Positions 19,560 to 28,631 of a stretch of 28,631 nt of DNA are shown piece after piece. Source of the DNA: Blattamonas nauphoetae (taxonomy: Eukaryota; Preaxostyla; Oxymonadida); the NCBI GenBank assembly GCA_033064195.1, contig JARBJD010000619.1, positions 1 through 28,631 on the forward strand, read 5' to 3'. Numbering within the stretch: position 1 is the stretch's first letter; the number at the start of each line of letters is the position of its first letter. The notes beneath the pieces were generated by a model. It was given only the letters and a program-made list of their open reading frames with translations. It was not told where the DNA came from and did no database searches. The translations under genes and the position numbers were made by a program.

Positions 19560-22500
19560 TTGGATCTACGCTCAGCTTCAACTAGTGGAAGAAAGAGACG
19601 AGTATCGACAGGGTCACCTGGAACAGAGACTCTATTCGATGGAGGCACATTATCGCAAGTTGGAACGCCAACACTGCCATTCGATTATCGAGATGTGGAA
19701 TCAGACAAGTACCAGACTGAAACTCGCTTCTGTCCTCAAGGAAAGAACTATTCGAAGAAGAATTTACCTTTCAAATTCAAAACTTGCGGAATATGGATGA
19801 TAAACTCGATGATGATAGCTTCTTTGACCAATTGAAGGCTCTGAATCTGAAACCGATCGAAAAATCCCGACCTGACACCCAGTCGGCTTTTGATGAGTCT
19901 CGTCGCGATGTTGTCAAATTCAACATGACTATCAAAGCAACGTACCATCAGAACTTTGTGTTTCACAATGCTAACCTGTGCCAAATCGCCCACCACCAAC
20001 CAAACCTTCTCGACCACCTCCCATCGCTGCGGATGCATACTCAATATCAACCCGTCCGCTCAACACTCCTTCTAAATCTCCAGTAGGCGGACATATTTCA
20101 AGCAAGACTAAGTATAGCACAGCTCCAGTTCTTCCAACATCCAACAATCAGAATACGGTTGTTGCGCATCATCAATCGGATACGCATCGTGTCCTCACTC
20201 CATTTCTCCACAGTCCTCACAGTCCTTCCCTATCAGCCACTCACATCCGGTTTCTATACCCACAAAGCATCGACTTCACATCTCTCAAAACAGATCTCTC
20301 CACGAGAACTATTCTCATCGAAACAGAAATCAGAGATACAGACAATCTTTCTTCACCTGGTCTTCCTCTCATTTTCAACAATAAGGGCATTGGAAGCAAT
20401 GAAATGCTGACAGTTCACAAGAGCTGTGTAAGGTACCACGAACAGGGCCACACCTTCGGTGACGAGATCAAAGTGAAACTCCCCCCTTTCATACTTCCCC
20501 TCCGAAGCCCACTGCAACCCAAACACACTCCACCCCCTCTTCAAGTTCTACCATCTGGAATGCAAAAACGTGAAGGATGGGGAGCCAGTGACTCTCCAGC
20601 TCATCGGCCATTGTGTGTACCCCCACAACCTCTTTTCGTCCCACATCGACCTGTCCCAGAAGATGCCTTCGCTGTGCTTCCAGGAGGGACTGGAACACGG
20701 ATATCTCGCCCACCAGCCCACGAGGGGGCTGCGTCAGATTGATCTCAGTCAGAGCTTGTTCACCACTCGGAACGGCACTTATTTCGCTCCCGACGCGATC
20801 TGGAAAGATGGAGTGTCAGATGCGAAGACACTCGCCCTGTCCACACTGACCGACCTCATCTCAATCATCCCGTCAGCCAAGCCCACCCCCAACTCCTCGT
20901 CAACTCCTGGCTCGCCATACACTCCCTCTTCCCCAACAACCAAGCACACGAGATGGTCCGCTTCTTCCCAGCAGTGGCCGACACCCTGCTTCTCCCGATT
21001 TGTGAGCACAGTGGAGAAAGTGTTCCAAATTGAAGTCACTGAGCTGTCCAACGCGGTGGAGTCCGATCAAGTTTGACTCGTCCCTCCAAATCGCAACCTC
21101 GCCGTCGTTCACCAACAACTCCGAACTTGCTCCTGTCCTTCACCAATACATCGACCACTTCTTCGCCAATCCCGTCATGAGCGGTGGAAGGGCTGCTACT
21201 CTCAACAGTCAAAACGCTCATCCACAAGTCGCTCCTCGTCCACCTCCGCTCTCTCGACACTCCTTTCACCTCCCCACAACTTGATGTCATCTCGCCAGAA
21301 GAAGGCAAAGACACGAAATCACCCACTCTCCTCTCCCTCGTCTCCTCCCACAACCACTCGCTCATTCCAAACGTTCTGTACGAATCCCTCTGCCGCCTCC
21401 TCCCGTTTCATCGCCATGCTCCTCTGCAACATCGTCTCCCTCGCTGCTCAACGGTCGTCAGCCTGTGACAAGACGAAGCAGTCACAGTCCAACCTCTCTT
21501 TCCTTCCCGCCACTCTCCCTCGCAAAGAGAGACACTCCATCGCCGAGTCTATGTTGGCGTTGCGACTGAACATGTTCTCGAAGGAGAAATGGAAGCCCCA
21601 CAAATTTCTCCAGCTGATTCAGCGGATCCTCTTCGACTTATTGGACTCCGAGATGCACAAGCTCGGGTTTTCTTTCATCCCGCTGTCACCCCTCCGACAA
21701 TCGATCCGACTCAACATGTCTGTTGTTGCAGCAGTCAACACGGGTCTCAGGTCCATCTCCGAGATCTCCGAGAGGTGTACGGACCAAACACAACCACATC
21801 TTTCGCTTCTCCCTTCGCATCAAAATTGGTCATCAACCCATTTGCTCCCGATGCTGGCAAAGTTGTTCATCCCCACCTCCACGGGCAAATGCTCAAGCGA
21901 CTGAAACACCAGACTGAAGAAACGAAAAAGGAGAAGCCCGAATCGCTGAAAGAGGAGAAACTGGCGACGAAGAAAGAAGAACGAAAGACACAGACGAAGA
22001 CCAATCAATCCGAAACGCTAAGTCGTTCATCAAGCAACTCAAGTTCCTGACGAAGCCAATAATCCCAAAGTCTACAAAACACCAGGCAGATGGCTATCTG
22101 CAACATTTTGGAGCACTTGTCGTTTCGGATTGTGCACGACTGCAATGAAATCTGGACACATCATCGGAACATAAAAGTCACTTCTCGTCGCCCTCTGGTG
22201 CCAACACTCCAGTTTCAATGTCCACAGTCGGGAAGACCCACGAACAATCGCAAGACAAGACACTCAACTCGATCGGAAAGACACTGATCAGGAATCTCAG
22301 AACTGTCCTGTTTCAGGAAGACTGTGCGCTTCTGAACTCGACTCTCTGTGTTGTATCTTATTTGTCCTCTCTTTCCTGTTCTCTCTTTCTCAGGCTTCTC
22401 CTTTCTGCGAAGTCGCCCACAACTTCGCTGGTCAAATGACCAAACTCCTCAAGCGGTTCGAAGCAATCAACAATCTGCCAGCTGAGTCTCAGTTCCAGCG

Positions 22501-23685
22501 GGCTCGCTACCTCAGCATCATGATCAGCGAGTGTGTTCTCCCTCTTTGTTCATCTCATTTTTTTCATCTCATTGCTCTCCTTTCCAGGTACGATGCCAAT
22601 CCCTCCTCCAAGTCATGTGCTACAAGCGTCTTCGCAAGCACCGGGAGAAGACATCGCTCCGAGACACTGCCGCCACTGTCCAACTCTGAAGCATCATGGT
22701 AATCTTCGTGATTGTGACTGAAATGATCCGCAGTGGCTTTCTGGACACGCCAATCAACACTCGCGAGCGGAACAACCTTCTCAACGACTGCACCACGTGC
22801 GGATGGAGGCAGCTCATCCTCGACATCATCCCCACTGCCACGTTCCTGACGAAGGAGGTGTGTTCCTTTCTTCCTGCTTCATTCTTTCTCAGCGTCTGGC
22901 CGACATCTTCACTCGCGACGTCATTTCTGTGATCATCTCAGCCAAGTCGAAGCCGAGTGTCCCGCTCTTCTCCATCCCTCGCTCATCAGCTCGCTCATCG
23001 TCTCAGCCACCCTCTTCTCCAACGGGCCATTCTACGAACTCTCCACTCGCTTGTATCAGCTCGTTCTTCGCCTCTGCGCGTCCATCAACGACACTCGGAC
23101 CATGTCAACAGTGTAAGCGTCCCTCGTAACCACAACAAAAGACAACCTTTCTGTTTACGGCCCAGACAGGGTCAGGAACCAATACTGGCTGGTTGGACTG
23201 CATGGGAAGGGCTTCAGGCAGCTGGACAAGGAGTACATGTGGAAGACCGTCAAATTCGAAGCGCTGGATCGGATGATGAAGCTGCTCCGAGTCGAATACG
23301 CCAACCTTGTCTCCCTCGCGAACAAGGAGCGTCCCATCCACGCCTATATCGCCCGTCGGAAGGAGATCCAGAAAAGCCTGGCCTCCAAATCGCAGCCGGC
23401 GAAGGAAGACGAGTTGTTCCACCAGCCTCCACTGACTGTGTTCCCCGAAAACGAAATGACCATGTTGGTGCATGGACGCTGGATCGGTTTGTTTGGGATT
23501 GTTGTGAAAAGGCTGACTGTGCATTTTCAGCGTACGATCTGCTCTTCGAAGACAACATCCCACAGTACCCAACTGGGGTCAGCAGTGCAAAGATTGACGC
23601 AAGACTCGCCGATTTAGGAATCGACTACTACCCCGCCCCAGCAGCTCTGCCGTCAGTGGCTGCGACAGAATACGGGTTCTTTTGA
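19560..23685 (+). pseudogene. Captured DOCK-family Rho/Rac guanine-nucleotide exchange factor segment
   Basis: DOCK proteins activate Rac/Cdc42 through DHR-2, and their DHR-1 (C2) domain binds membrane lipids. DHR-1 is visible at about 20265-20760: IDFTSLKTDLSTRTILIETE, GDEIKVKLP (the family hallmark), HPLFKFYHLECKNVKDGEPV and GLRQIDLSQSLFTTRNG. Helical middle parts follow (LLSTVKTLIHKSLL near 21200, FLQLIQRILFDLLDSEMHKL near 21610, AHNFAGQMTKLLKRFEAINN near 22420). Candidate DHR-2 pieces are FYELSTRLYQLVLRL near 23030 and NQYWLVGLHGKGFRQLDKEY near 23175. The frame switches repeatedly and several pyrimidine-rich introns are likely (about 22350-22392, 22535-22588). A full DOCK is about 2000 residues; the end after DHR-2 is replaced by an unrelated-looking tail (AYDLLFEDNIPQYPTGVSSA). 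DHR-1 is convincing, DHR-2 tentative. Confidence 0.65.
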
Positions 23686-26061
23686 GGACAGCTCCCCAAA
23701 CAGGCAGTGGAACGAATGGATTCACCAGTCGTCTCTCTTCGTTCATTCAGACCGTGGAATTTCCAATCGTCGTGTCTTGGATGACCACTGCGATTCAATC
23801 AACCACATCTCCGGCCCAGACAGTTTCTGGATCAGCCCAGCTCGTGTGGCATTTCTTTACGTTGGATTGCTCAGGAGCTGACAATGAAGAATGTGACCCT
23901 CAGACAGTTCTCGATCAGTGGAAAGAGCTTCATTGCTCTGAGCGGGCCTGCTCAGCCTCATTGACGAGCCTGACAGTGCAAGGCATCACTCAAAAGGAGA
24001 GTCTGGAAATGGAGCCTTTGCTCGCCTCTTAGACGCTTCCTCCATTTCTGTCTCCTCGTCGACCTTCGCTGGGGTGACAAGTGTGGGCGACGGAGGAGTG
24101 TTCTTCTCGACATCGTCTGGCTCAATCTCACTCTCGTCCTGCTCGTTCACATCGTGCAGCTGTGGCAGTGGTCACCAAGGAAAGTGGGTGTTTGTTAAAG
24201 CCCACTCTTTGGGAACGTTGCTGGATCCAGACAATTGGGCATCAACGACCGCCTCTCGCATCACATGCGAACGATTCGCTGCTGATGGGGAGGATTTGGC
24301 CGAAGCCGAAGGGAGCACGTTCAGATCGATCTCTGCTCTTCTATCTGATTGACTTCAAAGCTGCCACGATCACGACTGGAGATGTGAAAGACGCAAAAGG
24401 ATGTGGACAGTCGGGATTTCACTGCTCTTCGATTGATGAGGCGTGGTCTCATCTGAAAGATTCCCTCGCATTCTCGTCGTCTCCACGCAGTCGCAATTGA
24501 GCCGTTCGCTGGAAGTGAGTGAAACCACAGTCGAACTGAAACCGAAGTCAACCACTGGCACGATCAGAATTGGAAAGACCGGATCATTTGTTGTCTCGGT
24601 CCACTCGCTCAGCCCGACCAGTCTCTCGCTTGTTCCTGCTGTCTCTTCAGAAGCACGCGATTCGTCGTTGTTCTCGGTTGTTGGAGGATCGCTGGCCGTC
24701 AAATCGTGCTCGTTCGTTGATTTCTCTCTCGTCGCACGCTCTGATCCATCACACTGGATCGACCCTGAAGATGGATGATGTTGCATTTGAATCGATTGTT
24801 CGTTCGGATGGTTCGGGAAGTGTGGTTGTGTCCGAAATGGTGTCTGGAATGAAGTTGGACTTGAATGATGTTCGTCTGATTGATGTCTCGTCGTCGAATG
24901 GAAAGTTTGATGGGATTTTTGTGCAATTTGGATCGAAAAGTTCTCCTCGTGCCTCCCTGAATTCAACTTGACGAATCTTCACTTTTCGGCGACCTCGTCT
25001 GCATCTCTCTCCACTTCAAACACTGACGAGACCGCGCCGTGTTTCTTGTGGATTGAAGGAGCGAATCTGGGTTCGATCTTAACTGAAGGCGATGCTAGGT
25101 TTTAAGGATCAACTCCGACGATGTTCTGGATTGTTGGTCTCGACGCAGTTGGGATCTCATCGCCGCACTGTGGTTTCTTCGCTGTTTGGTGTCCGACGCT
25201 TCGGAATGCAATCGCTCGTCTTGCTTCAGCTGAGAGCACAACAGTTCAAGTGCAGACGTCCATCGTTCTCTCGAATCAGTCTCATTTTCGTTGATGAAAA
25301 CGTTGTGTGGTGTGAATTCTAACTCGACTGTGACAATCGAATCAGGTTGCTCGTTTGCTGTTGCTGAATCATTGCCTGATGTGGTCGTCACAATATCTTC
25401 ACTCTGCTTCCTTCTCCCACAGTCCATCACATCTGATAAATTATTCGCCGTCACTGGAGGGTCACTCCAAGTCACGTCCTGCTCCTTCTCTCCTAAAGGC
25501 GACTATCCTTTCTCGTTCCAACTGATTTGTGGTTCAGCTCACCAAGTGACACTGGAATCGACGAATGTCTCGTCAGCGTCTCTCTCGTCTGTTGCTCTGA
25601 TTTCGACGAGCTGTTCAGTTTCGATGTCGAATTGCCGCTTCTCGTCGATTGTTGTGTTGGAGGGTCATGGAAGTGTTCTGCGTGCTGATGCGAGCAACAC
25701 AGCTCGTGTTTCAGTGTTGAACACAGTTTTGTCGGGATGTTCGAGCTCGGGTGTCGGGAGTGCGATTCTTTGTCGAAACTGAATGGGGATCGTTCTCATC
25801 GACCGATTGGGATGGGATGTTCAATCTGTCGAGCACAATGGGTGAAGTTTTGGTGTTTGATGCGTCTCTCCGAGCATCAAAGTCCAACTCATCTTCGCTG
25901 CTGTACGAGTTCCATCCTCACGTTGCTGGAAACCCAATTTAATGTCGACTGGATTCTGGGACCACTCGGATTGTGGACTGGAGGAACTCCCCTGTGCGTC
26001 ATTGGCTCATGCGTTGTCGTCCGTTGCTTCTGTGGCTGAGATGTGTTGTTCAAAATGGATT
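23686..26061 (+). pseudogene. Captured fragment of a Ser/Cys-rich beta-helix-like surface protein
   Basis: Repeating short strands with SLSSCSFTSCSCGSG, LAVKSCSFVDFSLVARSDPS, LQVTSCSF and SVSMSNCRFSSIVVLEGHGS type rungs mark a right-handed beta-helix-like protein. Longer landmarks (GKWVFVKAHSLGTLLDPDNW at about 24180, GFHCSSIDEAWSHLKDSLAF at about 24415, STDWDGMFNLSSTMGEVLVF near 25805) match the large oxymonad families as I remember them. At least six frame changes break it. It has no start or signal peptide and ends against the right TIR, so it is an internal fragment. The family is multi-copy in such genomes, so capture is unsurprising. Confidence 0.7.
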
Positions 26062-26340
26062 GATCAACCCATGAATTTGTGTTTTGGTGAAGACTTCGGT
26101 GAATTAGGATCTTATTGGAAAACACCATGAGCAAACGGCTTAAGAAGTGATTTTTCATCAAAATTTGTAAAAAACAGTGGAAAATTTGTGAATAATAACG
26201 GAAAACAGGAGGGGTCTGCACCAAGCTAGAATGGGGTCTGCCTCTAGCAATCTGGGGTCTGCGCCTAGTCAAAGGGGGTCTGTGTCTAGCAATCGGGGGT
26301 CTGCCTCTAGCTAAAATGGGGTCTGCCTCTAGACGCTACC
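26062..26340. repeat. Right terminal inverted repeat (279 bp)
   Basis: Reverse complement of the left TIR. It also holds six minisatellite units, but the second to fourth differ (for example CTGCGCCTAGTCAAAGGGGG and CTGTGTCTAGCAATCGGGGG on the plus strand), so the units mutate or convert independently. The minus-strand host gene now reads three codons into this repeat (GSV) and stops at TAG, 26331-26329. Confidence 0.92.
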
Positions 26341-26349
26341 CTTCAATAC
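26341..26349. repeat. Right 9-bp target-site duplication (CTTCAATAC)
   Basis: Exact copy of 18872-18880, immediately outside the right terminal repeat and inside the coding region of the minus-strand host gene. Confidence 0.9.
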
Positions 26350-28631
26350 TCTCGCCCCCTTCCTCACTCCCCTTGTCTGAGCCTGTGTGTTCTTTGCTTC
26401 CGGTTTTTTGGAGGGTTTCGGTGAAGGAGGGTGTTCGTCGTCATCATCGTCTCTGAGCATTTCTGTCTGATGCACCGTTCTTGACTGATTTTCCTCTTCC
26501 TCATCTTCCACATCATCGTCGTTGATGATTGTACGGTGGGTAGGTTCTGGTGCTGGCTTGGTCTCCTTTTTTCTGTTGAAGTAATCCCAGAAGTTGCGAA
26601 GGATTTCAAATACCTCGGGTTCTCTCTCTGCCATCGATTGGTCAAATGTCTTGGTCAGTCTGAGGAAGTGTTTCGCAACTGTCAACAGTTCCTTTCCATT
26701 CAACTTCGGGAAGAACTGCTCGATCAGGGGGAATGTGTAGGCACGTTGAAAGAGGTCAGAAAACGCCCAATCAATCAGAGTCTTGCAGACTTGAACAGCC
26801 TCTGGGTGATTTTTGGATGGCGGAGGAAGTTGAGAGGTTATTGCTTGTGCAATTTGGATAGCATAGTGTTGGGAGAGGAATGGAGGATCGGAAAGAGTGA
26901 ACTCAAGAAGAGCTTGAAAAGTCGCTGAGTCCACTCGAGATTTGAGCTTTGGGGGAATGTCTTTCTCCTCCACATGACCTTTGATCACATCTGTTCGCAT
27001 TTTCATCTCGTCAGCGAAGATGGTGTTATGAAATGTCTTTGCTTCTTCCCCAGTCGCTATGCTTGTGCTGCGAGCTGCTTCCCATTCCAACCAAGCACGG
27101 TGTGAAGAATTGTACCAGATCGAGTGAAGTCGGCTCCTGCACAGCGGTGTCCGAATGGACTCGATGAGGCGTGTCAGTCGTTTTCGGATGGCGTTCCTGA
27201 TGAGATTGTATTGGACGAAGACAGGGCTGTCGAGGAGACGTCGATAGACTCGCTCTTCACGGCGAGTGAGGTTTGTTTGGTGAAGCTGCTGAAGAACGAA
27301 ACTGGTGAGAAGGTCGATGATGTGGGCAACTGGAGAGAGGATTGAGTGAACAATTGGTGAGTGACCATGCCATCAGCAATGTGATTGATGAAGTGGAGAT
27401 CATCCCGCACATCTTTGGTTATCTCAACATTATTGGAGAACAGGTCGTCTGTGAACTTGAGTGGGAAGATCGACGGATCCGCTGTTCTGGACGAGAGGAA
27501 GATGAGTGCTTCTCGGCTGAGTTTCTTTGTTGAAATTGGAATGGTTGGTGTCTCTTCGAGCTCAATATCTTCGTCTTCCACAGGATCTGGATATGCCGAT
27601 GTCCGTTTCGTCTTCTGAATTGGCTTTGGTGCTCCATCTCCCTCCTCATTTGCTCTTTGATCCATTTCCGTGATTTCAGCCGCTGTGCTCACGACAATAT
27701 CCTCCGCGAGTTCAACAATCTTCTTGTTCACCAGCTGATGATGAGCATAAAGCAGAAGTATTGTGAAACTTGCATAATCCTCCATTGTTTTGGCGACATC
27801 TGCTGAAAGATGCAATATTGGGAACGGGCTTGGGGTCGGCATTTGTCGAAACGAGAAATACAACCAGCGGACGGAGATGAATGCCGATTCTCTTACAGCT
27901 TGCGAGGGGAATACTGCAGTGACTTGAGCGTGGAGACTGCGTTGTCAAAGAGAGGACAGAACGTGTCGAGTGGAACGACAGTAGCGAGATCGTTCGGGAG
28001 TTCCAATTCTTCTTCCTCGATGACACTTTTCTGTTGAGATTTTGGCTTTGTTTTGACAGTCTTTGCGGCTTCTTCGTTTTGACTTTTCTTCAGATTGAAT
28101 GATTCGTTTCGTCATCCTTCTCCTCGCTCTGTTCCTCCACCTCATCGGCGAACAAATCTGCAGCACTTATTCGAAGCTGTGCATGTTGTGCCCATTCCAA
28201 CAGATGAACCTGAATCGTGCAGAGATACTTCCCGACTTTGGGGTGATTTGAACGATCCCTTGACCATCTGCTGCAGGACCGAGTTGACTGTCGCAGAGAG
28301 CGACAAGACGATTCCGCCAGCGAGAGATAGCCGAGTAGATGGGTGAGCCGTTTGAGGTGGACGGTGAGTGAGACGAGATGCTGGGTTGATCTGTGTGGTT
28401 TCCAAAATGGCAATTTCATCTTCGGTTGTCATGTCATCCACTGGCTGCTCGGAGAGTGTGTGATCGGGAGATTTCTAATCTGTGACAGATTCCGTGGTCA
28501 GCCTGGCTAAATCGGATTCTTCCTCCCTCTTTTCCTCCTTCTGCCGAGACAGAGCACCTTGATCTTAGGTCATGTGTGATCGACTCGATCATTGAATCAA
28601 AGAGCGATCTCGACAAGCTTCGAAAATTGGT
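26341..28631 (-). CDS. Helical protein with acidic/basic tail, hit by the transposon; family unknown
   Basis: The gene enters from the right edge. Segments in order: DLARLTTESVTD near 28500; DEIAILETTQINPASRLTHR near 28400; SATVNSVLQQMVKGSF near 28270; KVGKYLCTIQVHLLEWAQHA near 28210; VIEEEELELPNDLATVVPLD near 27990; MEDYASFTILLLYAHHQLVN near 27760; REERVYRRLLDSPVFVQYNL near 27240; then a clean frame 27090-26341 (ATFQALLEFTLSDPPFLSQH, AFSDLFQRAYTFPLIEQFFP). The tail is acidic, then basic (NDDDVEDEEEEN, KPSKKPEAKNTQAQTRGVRK), as in nuclear or nucleolar proteins. Long amphipathic helices suggest a HEAT-like scaffold. Frame changes near 28230 and 27330 need single-base shifts; a TAG (28477-28475) and a TAA (27895-27893) lie in otherwise continuous frames. 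I do not recognise the family. The last 13 codons were displaced to 18830-18880. Confidence 0.6.

Larger units (their letters stand above)
18881..26340. mobile_element. Pack-MULE-like DNA transposon (7460 bp) carrying two host gene fragments
   Basis: Seen directly: 279-bp inverted terminal repeats at both ends, a perfect 9-bp direct duplication outside them, and an interior with two gene segments on the same strand and no transposase. Known: 9-11-bp target duplications and long terminal repeats typify Mutator-like elements, and non-autonomous members that carry host gene pieces are called Pack-MULEs. Inferred: this is such an element, mobilised in trans. The terminal repeats are nearly identical outside the minisatellite and the duplication is perfect, so the insertion is young. 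Other superfamilies with 8-9-bp duplications (hAT, Merlin) usually have short terminal repeats and fit less well. Confidence 0.8.

Noticed and set aside
23105-23572. 155-codon minus-strand frame
   Set aside because: It is opposite a plus-strand DOCK-like stretch with clear helical pattern and has no recognisable feature of its own.
18881-26340. A virus-like large transposon as the identity of the TIR element
   Set aside because: The target duplication is 9 bp and I see no structural, polymerase or integrase genes. The interior reads as host gene pieces.
1-28631. tRNA, rRNA or CRISPR arrays
   Set aside because: I saw no cloverleaf-like sequence, rRNA core or regularly spaced direct repeats with unique spacers. 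The only short tandem array is the minisatellite in the TIRs.

Overview
This window looks like nuclear DNA from a small-genome protist. Introns are very short (30-60 bp where I can fix both ends), genes are tightly packed, and stop codons are mostly TGA. One protein type, Ser/Cys-rich repeats such as 'SLSSCSFTSCSCGSG' and 'FHCSSIDEAWSHLK', resembles the large secreted beta-helix-like families I associate with oxymonad flagellates (Preaxostyla, Blattamonas/Streblomastix kind). That taxonomic call is inference from memory, about 0.6.

Layout. 1-4456 (minus): a helix-rich, TPR-like protein gene in several reading frames; a further open frame runs off the left edge. 4460-5540: no gene recognised. 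5541-5957 (plus): the C-terminal zinc-finger part of DNA polymerase delta (POLD1) without its catalytic body. 6190-8086 (plus): a histone acetyltransferase HAT1-like gene carrying one mariner-type MITE nested inside another. 8153-10257 (plus): an intact five-exon kleisin (RAD21/SCC1/REC8 cohesin subunit), the best-supported gene here.

10225-18354: a structured repeat array. Three copies of a 1569-bp near-perfect fold-back element (CAGTCGG...CCGACTG, TA-flanked, 102-bp spacer) alternate with three copies of a diverged kleisin C-terminal domain. The order is what a three-unit tandem array would show after one segment inverted between two fold-back elements. The result is a palindrome of about 7 kb centred at 14051. 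The spacer of the first element is inverted relative to the other two.

18881-26340: a 7460-bp transposon with 279-bp terminal inverted repeats built around about six ~21-bp minisatellite units, flanked by a perfect 9-bp target duplication (CTTCAATAC). I see no transposase. It carries fragments of two host genes: a DOCK-family Rho-GEF and a beta-helix-like surface protein. It fits a Pack-MULE-like gene-capturing element. It sits inside the last codons of a minus-strand host gene (26341-28631): joining the two flanks through one target copy gives an uninterrupted original C-terminus with a TGA at 18830-18832.

Many host genes here change frame at single-base runs, while the kleisin is clean. 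I therefore cannot decide between pseudogenes and uncorrected long-read indels.
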